Assembly: GCA_023438065.1 (NCBI GenBank)
Contig: JAEXRH010000015.1
Location: 124,001 to 188,000 of the forward strand
Reading direction: 5' to 3'
DNA length: 64,000 nt
From: Spirochaetota bacterium
GTDB taxonomy: Bacteria > Spirochaetota > Spirochaetia > Treponematales > Treponemataceae
The notes below the pieces were generated by a model. The model was not told the origin of the DNA. It saw only the letters and a list, made by a program, of their open reading frames with translations, and did not search any database. Shown here one piece after another: positions 59,484 through 64,000 of the stretch. Position numbers and translations under genes: made by a program. Each line of letters starts with the position of its first letter. Position 1 is the stretch's first letter.

Positions 59484-60040
59484 ATTTCTCCTTCTTTTTT
59501 TTCCAGGAGCTGCTTCAGGTTGTCTCCTTCGATCCGGACGTGTCGGTTATGGTCCGCGATCAAGCGGTAGATGTTTTCCTTGAAGAAGGTTCTGGCCAGC
59601 AAGCCGAACTTCAAATGGGTAATGGCCGTGAACTCGGAGGCGTCGCCCTTCCCCTCGAGACGCCATTCGATCCTGTCGGTGATGAGCGAGACGGGTAGCG
59701 AAAACCTCATGACGACCTTTCTTAACGGGATCGCTTCCGCGATCACGCCGCGGTATTTGACGAGTTCTCCGGCCATGTACTGCTCGGAATAGAGCGTCGC
59801 CCCCTTTGAAAGCGGCTCGCCGCCCGTCCAAAGAAACACCCTGTGTTCCTCGGGATGCCAGAATGCATAATTCGTTTCAAGGTTTTCAAGGAACCGCCAC
59901 ACCTTTTCGACGGGCGCCGAAACCGTTACCGAATGCGTGAGGGTCATCCGAGCCGAAAGCGGCGGACGATCCCCGCACGCGTCAACCGAATCCCGCGTAT
60001 CGCCTACCGTTTTCCGGGCCGCACGTTCGTTATGTCCCAT
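59480..60040 (-). CDS. SRPBCC (START-like) domain protein
   Basis: A 186-residue protein. The first 30 residues are polar; then comes a polyketide-cyclase/Bet v1-like fold (LTHSVTVSAPVEKVWRFLEN, WTGGEPLSKGATLYSEQYMA, DRIEWRLEGKGDASEFTAIT, YRLIADHNRHVRIEGDNLKQ). Such proteins bind a hydrophobic ligand. GAGGTG precedes the ATG at 60040; an internal Met at codon 32 (MTLTHS) could be the true start. It is overlapped by the hydrolase start, which suggests translational coupling. Confidence 0.75.
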   Translation of the reverse strand: MGHNERAARKTVGDTRDSVDACGDRPPLSARMTLTHSVTVSAPVEKVWRFLENLETNYAFWHPEEHRVFLWTGGEPLSKGATLYSEQYMAGELVKYRGVIAEAIPLRKVVMRFSLPVSLITDRIEWRLEGKGDASEFTAITHLKFGLLARTFFKENIYRLIADHNRHVRIEGDNLKQLLEKKEGEI

Positions 60041-60069
60041 AGTCACCTCACTGTTTCGTATTACGTTTT

Positions 60070-60621
60070 TTACCGTTCCAGAAGACCGTAGAAGTACATC
60101 GTTCGCAGCTCCTTCTGGAAATCCCCGTATTCGGGGAAGATAGTCTTCCAGCTACCGTCTTTGACGATTTCCGTGAGTTTCTCGCTGACGAGCCATATCA
60201 GCTCTGGCGACAGGTCCCGCCTGATCTCGCCCTTTTCCTGCGCGGAAACGATGTTCGCGAGATACCGTTTTCTCACCTCGCCCCGAAGATCCTCGAGCGA
60301 AAGGACCTCCTCGATGAACTCGCAGCTCATTCGGGCGAAAAACTCGATCCTCCAACGGGTCATGAGTTCGACCTTCTCCGGATAGCTGACGTCCCGCGCG
60401 CTGATCTCGTCGAACACGGCAAAGCCGGTCTCGACAAGGGCATCCCTGATCTCCTCCGCGAGCTGCTTTTTGTCCCTGAAATATTTATAGAAGGTTACCT
60501 TGCTGACCCCCGCCGATTCGCAAATCTCCTCGACAGTCACCCGCCTGAGTCCATACTTGAAAAACAGCGTTTTCCCCGCTTCTACCAACTGCCCCCGCGT
60601 CTTTTGCATACCTTCGCTCAT
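60070..60621 (-). CDS. TetR-family transcriptional regulator
   Basis: A 183-residue repressor. N-terminal HTH RGQLVEAGKTLFFKYGLRRV, TVEEICESAGVSKVTFYKYF, RDKKQLAEEI is a clear TetR_N domain; the C-terminal part is helical and ligand-binding. It probably represses the operon it heads (SRPBCC protein and hydrolase), perhaps released by their hydrophobic ligand (inference). AAGGGA lies 6 nt before the ATG. Confidence 0.9.
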   Translation of the reverse strand: MSEGMQKTRGQLVEAGKTLFFKYGLRRVTVEEICESAGVSKVTFYKYFRDKKQLAEEIRDALVETGFAVFDEISARDVSYPEKVELMTRWRIEFFARMSCEFIEEVLSLEDLRGEVRKRYLANIVSAQEKGEIRRDLSPELIWLVSEKLTEIVKDGSWKTIFPEYGDFQKELRTMYFYGLLER

Positions 60622-60674
60622 ACCATGTCCCTTCTCTATCTAAACCCCGCAGTTTACGTTTTATTACTTCTAGT

Positions 60675-60728
60675 ACGTTTTTCGTATAGTCATACAGTAT
60701 TAGTAAACTTCCTGAAAACATCTGTCAA
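60675..60728 (-). promoter_or_regulatory. Promoter and candidate operator region of the TetR operon
   Basis: Minus strand TTGACA (60723-60728, perfect) with a weak TACTAA-like -10 at 17 bp. Downstream lies the small palindrome GTAT-AGTC-ATAC in an AT-rich stretch rich in TACT/AGTA, where a TetR dimer could bind. Confidence 0.35.
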
Positions 60729-60730
60729 GT

Positions 60731-60752
60731 GAAAAAACCATGCCCCGGCATG
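60731..60752 (-). terminator. Minus-strand rho-independent terminator
   Basis: CATGCC / GGCATG with a 2-nt loop, followed by six T residues on the minus strand. No gene is evident upstream of it on that strand, so it may end a small RNA. Confidence 0.6.
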
Positions 60753-60813
60753 AGAGCAGGAAAACCCCGTTTTTATTCCTCTCTTGCTTTTGAAGTGGGG
60801 GTAGCGAAGAAAC

Positions 60814-60839
60814 GTTTCCGCGCCCCAAAGCGCGGAAAC
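60814..60839. repeat. Perfect 10-bp hairpin
   Basis: GTTTCCGCGC / GCGCGGAAAC with loop CCCAAA; flanking GCGAA and TTCGC extend the stem with a bulge. Confidence 0.6.
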
Positions 60840-60860
60840 TTTCGCAGCGAGGGGGAGCCA

Positions 60861-61079
60861 TTACGCAAAAACTTCCATTGTTGGGGTAGACCCGCATCTC
60901 GGATTCGACGCGGCGCGGGACGCCCGGAAATCCAGGGCCGAACGCTTCCGCAGTGAGAAAACCGAAGGTTTTCTCGCGAGGACTCAGTGAGGTCCCTGGT
61001 TTTCCAAGGCTGGGCCCCGCGCCGCGTCGAATCCGTGGAACAGTGCGCTCCCCCACCAATATTGCAAGTTTTTGCGTAA
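60861..61079. repeat. 219-bp palindromic element (MITE-like or structured RNA) upstream of prs
   Basis: Ends are perfect inverted repeats TTACGCAAAAACTT (60861-60874 and 61066-61079). A 19-bp perfect inner pair GGATTCGACGCGGCGCGGG (60901-60919 and 61016-61034) follows. Then GGAAA-T-CCAGGG (60926-60937) pairs with 60994-61005, and an apical GAGAAAACC-GAA-GGTTTTCTC hairpin (60955-60975) closes it. The whole folds into a rod. No coding sequence is convincing. It fills most of the 491-bp gap between the TetR gene and prs. Confidence 0.75.
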
Positions 61080-61112
61080 AATGGTACATATAGTGTCATC
61101 GGGGACCAAACA

Positions 61113-62369
61113 ATGACATATTCTGAGCCAACGGATCTTGCCATCGTCGCCTGTCCGGGCGGCGAGAAATTCGCGGACGAGACTATCAAGCATTTGAACC
61201 ATATCTATAGCCGTCGATTCCGCCAAAAGAGCGACGTCCTCGCCAAGCGATACGAAAACGATAAAACCGACCTGATCAAGCAGATCAATTTCTTCAACGA
61301 CCTACAAACTTCAGACATATGCATCCGCGGGGACATCACGAAATTCCGGGCCCCGGACTTCAAGGTGAAGGCCCGCTTCACCTGGTTCATGAACGGCGAA
61401 TTCAAGACCGAGATCCTTGACTGCATCCGCGGCAAGGACGTTTTTATTTTCCAGGACGTGGAAAACCATCAGGTTCTCGACCTCAACGAGGGAAAGAACA
61501 AGCTCGCCCTCTCGATCAACGACCACATCATGAGCCTCCTCGTGACGATCGACGCGGTCCGCCACGCGGGCGCGAAGCGCATCACCCTCGTCCTCCCCGT
61601 CTACCCCTACAGCCGCCAGCACAAGAAGAAGGGACGCGAGGGACTCACCGCGAGCCTCCTCGGGCACCTGTTCGAGAACCTCGGCGTGAGCCAGATCATC
61701 ACCCTCGACATCCACTCGCGCGAGATCGAGAACGCCTTCCACATCGCCCGCATCGAGAACCTCCACGCGAGCTACCAGATCATCCGCGAGCTTTCGCGCA
61801 TCGTCGACCTCACGAGCGAGAAGGACGATTTCGTCGTCGTGTCCCCGGACACGGGCGCGGTCGACCGGAACAAGTTCTACGCGACGGGGCTCAAGAAGCC
61901 GCTCGCGATGCTCTACAAGGAGCGGGACTACTCGGTGGTCACGCAGGACGCGAAGGCGACGAACATCAAGACGGTGAAGCTCCTCGGCGACGTGAAGGGG
62001 AAGGTCGCCTTCCTCGCGGACGACATGCTCGGCACGGGCGGCACGCTCCTCAAGGCGATGGAGTTCCTGAAGGGCGAGGGCGCGACGAAGATCATCGCCG
62101 CGATCAGCCTCCCCTTCTTCACCGGAAACGCGATCGAGCAGTTCGACGAGGCGTACGCGAAGGGCAACTTCTTCCGCATCATCGGCACGAACGCGGTCTA
62201 CCACGAGGAACTGCTCAAGAAGGAATGGTACATCAAGACGAACGTCTCGGGGCTTTTCGCGCAGGTGATCTCGCGCCTCCACCACGACCAGTCCCTCTCG
62301 GACCTCCTCGACAACCGCAACATCATCGAAAAGCTCGTCAAGCAAGACCAGGCCGACGAGGCCGAGTGA
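61113..62369 (+). CDS. prs: Ribose-phosphate pyrophosphokinase (long variant)
   Basis: PRPP synthetase, making the ribosyl donor for purine, pyrimidine, histidine and tryptophan synthesis. At 418 residues it is longer than the usual 310-320 and diverged at the N-terminus. Key parts are present: VLPVYPYSRQHKKKGREGLT (ATP site), TLDIHSREIENAF (metal ligand His) and the PRPP loop FLADDMLGTGGTLLKAM (usually VDDxxDTGGT). GGGGA precedes the ATG and TATAGT (61089-61094) is a candidate -10. The sugar kinase follows after 13 nt. PRPP feeds the PyrB and PurD pathways seen at the window start. Confidence 0.88.
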   Translation: MTYSEPTDLAIVACPGGEKFADETIKHLNHIYSRRFRQKSDVLAKRYENDKTDLIKQINFFNDLQTSDICIRGDITKFRAPDFKVKARFTWFMNGEFKTEILDCIRGKDVFIFQDVENHQVLDLNEGKNKLALSINDHIMSLLVTIDAVRHAGAKRITLVLPVYPYSRQHKKKGREGLTASLLGHLFENLGVSQIITLDIHSREIENAFHIARIENLHASYQIIRELSRIVDLTSEKDDFVVVSPDTGAVDRNKFYATGLKKPLAMLYKERDYSVVTQDAKATNIKTVKLLGDVKGKVAFLADDMLGTGGTLLKAMEFLKGEGATKIIAAISLPFFTGNAIEQFDEAYAKGNFFRIIGTNAVYHEELLKKEWYIKTNVSGLFAQVISRLHHDQSLSDLLDNRNIIEKLVKQDQADEAE

Positions 62370-62382
62370 CGGCGCGATCCCG

Positions 62383-63726
62383 ATGGAACGCGTAGCGCTC
62401 GCCTGCGACGTCGGGACCTCGTCGCTCAAAACCGCCCTCCTCGACTCCGCGGGTCGCGTGCTCGCCTCCGCGCGCGTGCGCTTTCCGGAAGCGAGGCGAA
62501 GCGCGCGCGACTGGCTCGTCGCGTTCGACGGGGCGGTTTCGCTCCTTCAAGAATCGCTCATGCGGTCAGGCGGTTCGATCCCGGGCCGCGATCGCGCGTT
62601 CCCGCCCAACGCGATCGCGATCTCCGGTAACGGGCCGACCCTCGTCGCGGTCGACTCGCGGCTCGAGGCGGGCCCGGTGCTCCTCTGGAACGACGCCGTT
62701 CCCGGCGCGATACGGGGCTCAGGCTCGGTCGCGGGCGAAAGCCCGGCAAGCGAATCCCTTTTCATCCCCCGCATCCTCGCCTACCGCGACCTCTTTCCCG
62801 CTCCCTACGACCGCGCCCGCTATCTCCTTTCGGGTCCCGAGTACCTCGCCTGGGCGCTGACCGGAAACGCGGCGACTATCCTTCCCGAGCCGCGCTTCGA
62901 GGCGGCGTACTGGACGAACGGGTCGCTCGCGCGCGCGGGACTCGAGGGTTCGCGCCTTCCGCCCTTCGTCCCGATCGGGCACGTCATGGGAACGGTGAGC
63001 GCGGCGCGTCTCGCGGCGCTCGCCGGAACGGGCGTCTCGCCGGATCGGCTCGCCGCGCTCGAGGGGATTCCCGTCGTCGCGGGCGGACCGGACTTCGTCG
63101 TCGCGCTCGTCGGGACGAATACCCTTTCGCCCGGCACCGCGTGCGACCGCGCGGGCACGAGCGAGGGGCTCAACGTCTGCACGGGAAGCCCGGTCGCGCG
63201 CCGCTCGATCCGAACGCTTCCCTCGGTCATGTCAGGTCTTTGGAACGCTTCCTACCTCCTTCCCGACACGGGCGCGTCCTTTCACGCCTGGAGGATCGGC
63301 TCGGCGCGGCGGGCGAAGAGCTATCCCGAGATCATGGACGAAATCGCGCGAAGCCCCATCACCCCGAAGGCAGGGGAGGCGCTGCACCCCGGCCGCGCGG
63401 TCGTCGAGCGGATCGGCTTCGCGGTCAGGCGCGGCGTCGAGACCCTTCGCGAGGCGACGGGCTTCGACGGCGCCTTCGCGCTCTCTGGAGGGCAGGCCCG
63501 GAACGAGACCTGGAACCAGATGAAGGCCGACATCACGGGCGCCACCTTCGCGCTCACGTCGACGGCGGACGGCGAGCTCATGGGCGACGCGATAATCGCC
63601 TTCGCCGCGCTCGGGTCATTCGGCTCGGTCCCGGAGGCCGCGGGCGCGATGGTCCGCGTCGCGAGGCGCTTCGAGCCCGACCCGGACAGGCACCGCGCCT
63701 ACACGGAGAAATACCTCAAGTCATGA
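62383..63726 (+). CDS. FGGY-family carbohydrate kinase (xylulokinase-like)
   Basis: A 447-residue kinase of the actin-like fold. N-terminal phosphate loop ALACDVGTSSLKTALLDSAG, AIAISGNGPTLVAVD, LLWNDAVP and C-terminal SGGQARNETWNQMKADITGA fit xylulokinase or a related pentulose kinase. The exact sugar is not evident. It follows prs by 13 nt in the same direction, possibly supplying pentose phosphate to it (inference), and overlaps the next gene by 4 nt (ATGA). Confidence 0.88.
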   Translation: MERVALACDVGTSSLKTALLDSAGRVLASARVRFPEARRSARDWLVAFDGAVSLLQESLMRSGGSIPGRDRAFPPNAIAISGNGPTLVAVDSRLEAGPVLLWNDAVPGAIRGSGSVAGESPASESLFIPRILAYRDLFPAPYDRARYLLSGPEYLAWALTGNAATILPEPRFEAAYWTNGSLARAGLEGSRLPPFVPIGHVMGTVSAARLAALAGTGVSPDRLAALEGIPVVAGGPDFVVALVGTNTLSPGTACDRAGTSEGLNVCTGSPVARRSIRTLPSVMSGLWNASYLLPDTGASFHAWRIGSARRAKSYPEIMDEIARSPITPKAGEALHPGRAVVERIGFAVRRGVETLREATGFDGAFALSGGQARNETWNQMKADITGATFALTSTADGELMGDAIIAFAALGSFGSVPEAAGAMVRVARRFEPDPDRHRAYTEKYLKS

Positions 63727-64000
63727 AAGTTTACGGGATACCCGACGCGCTTCGCGCGATCATCTTCGATATCGACTCGACCCTCTACACGAACGCGGAG
63801 TACGCGCGCGAGCAGGTCGACGCGCAGGTCAGGCACTTCGCCGAGCTCCGCGGGATGACGCACGACGAGGGCCGCTCCGCGGTCGACGGGTTTCGCGCCG
63901 CGTACGAGCGCGAGCACGGAAAGAAGATCAGCCTCGGGAACGCGCTCGTCCATTTCGGGGTGCCGATAGCCGAGAGCGTCCGGTGGCGGGAAACCCTTAT
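63723..64000 (+). CDS. HAD-superfamily hydrolase, 3' end beyond window
   Basis: The first 92 residues are visible: MKVYGIPDALRAIIFDIDST, with HAD motif I FDIDSTLY (DxDxT), then a helical cap region. The ATG overlaps the kinase stop (ATGA), so the two are translationally coupled. Probably a sugar-phosphate phosphatase, but the substrate and remaining motifs are outside the window. Confidence 0.8.
   Translation, partial: MKVYGIPDALRAIIFDIDSTLYTNAEYAREQVDAQVRHFAELRGMTHDEGRSAVDGFRAAYEREHGKKISLGNALVHFGVPIAESVRWRETL

Noticed and set aside
60700..61089. 129-codon minus-strand frame across the palindromic element
   Set aside because: It runs through perfect inverted repeats and its translation has no protein-like pattern; an RNA or repeat explains the region better.
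1..64000. CRISPR arrays, prophage or insertion sequences
   Set aside because: No regularly spaced repeats, transposase, integrase or phage structural genes are visible; only small tRNA-related and palindromic repeats.

Overview
The window is 64 kb of compact, GC-rich (by eye about 60-65%) bacterial chromosome with about 60 protein genes on both strands and two tRNA genes. There is no rRNA, CRISPR array, prophage or intact insertion sequence. Several gene types suggest a spirochaete (Spirochaetota, Treponema/Spirochaeta-like): a cyclic-nucleotide-gated potassium channel resembling SthK, a DUF2259-like secreted protein, a large acidic membrane-anchored TPR protein, a long PRPP synthetase variant, membrane-anchored HTH regulators and a cytoplasmic sugar-binding-domain histidine kinase. 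This placement is an inference from gene content; no rRNA is present to confirm it.

Layout. 1-12 kb: nucleotide and amino-acid metabolism (pyrB partial, purD, a PanE-like reductase, hisC), a metallophosphoesterase, an unknown 641-aa protein, a U32 peptidase-family protein and a lamin-tail-like lipoprotein. 12-22 kb: envelope and membrane proteins, tRNA-Val inside a long palindrome, a giant TPR protein, a carbohydrate-binding exported protein, a GT28-like protein and a WYL regulator. 22-27.6 kb: a sigma-54 two-component system next to a small exported Met/Gly-rich protein that has a clear sigma-54 promoter (a ZraPSR-like arrangement), then a 7TMR-DISM diguanylate cyclase. 27.7-30.2 kb: a complete polar amino-acid ABC transporter ending in a tandem repeat and a strong terminator. 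30.2-36.2 kb: thiol peroxidase, 7TM-AraC regulator, porin-like protein and a divergent sugar-sensing two-component pair. 36.3-41 kb: class II ribonucleotide reductase with an NrdR-like box, Ogt, and an NlpC/P60 lipoprotein. 41-47.8 kb: 7TM-LuxR regulator, a Dus/HxlR/flavin reductase cluster, a tautomerase with a palindromic operator, the CNG channel and CheW. 48-54.9 kb: accessory enzymes, exporters and an AT-richer retropepsin-like lipoprotein. 55-64 kb: a tRNA-derived repeat element beside tRNA-fMet, MATE pump, OmpA-family protein, a TetR-led operon, a 219-bp palindromic element, PRPP synthetase, a sugar kinase and a HAD hydrolase cut by the window edge.

Regulatory theme. Many starts have ordinary Shine-Dalgarno sites. 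At about eleven others a sigma-70-like -10 hexamer lies only 6-8 nt before the ATG and no Shine-Dalgarno is present, which predicts leaderless mRNAs. The best cases are at 6091, 13033 and 31859, where a -35 is also correctly spaced. The most unusual structures are the tRNA-Val palindrome (14617-14820), the tRNA-arm-like direct repeats (55001-55149), the palindromic element before prs (60861-61079), and the sigma-54 promoter with flanking CGGG/CCCG repeats (25648-25735).
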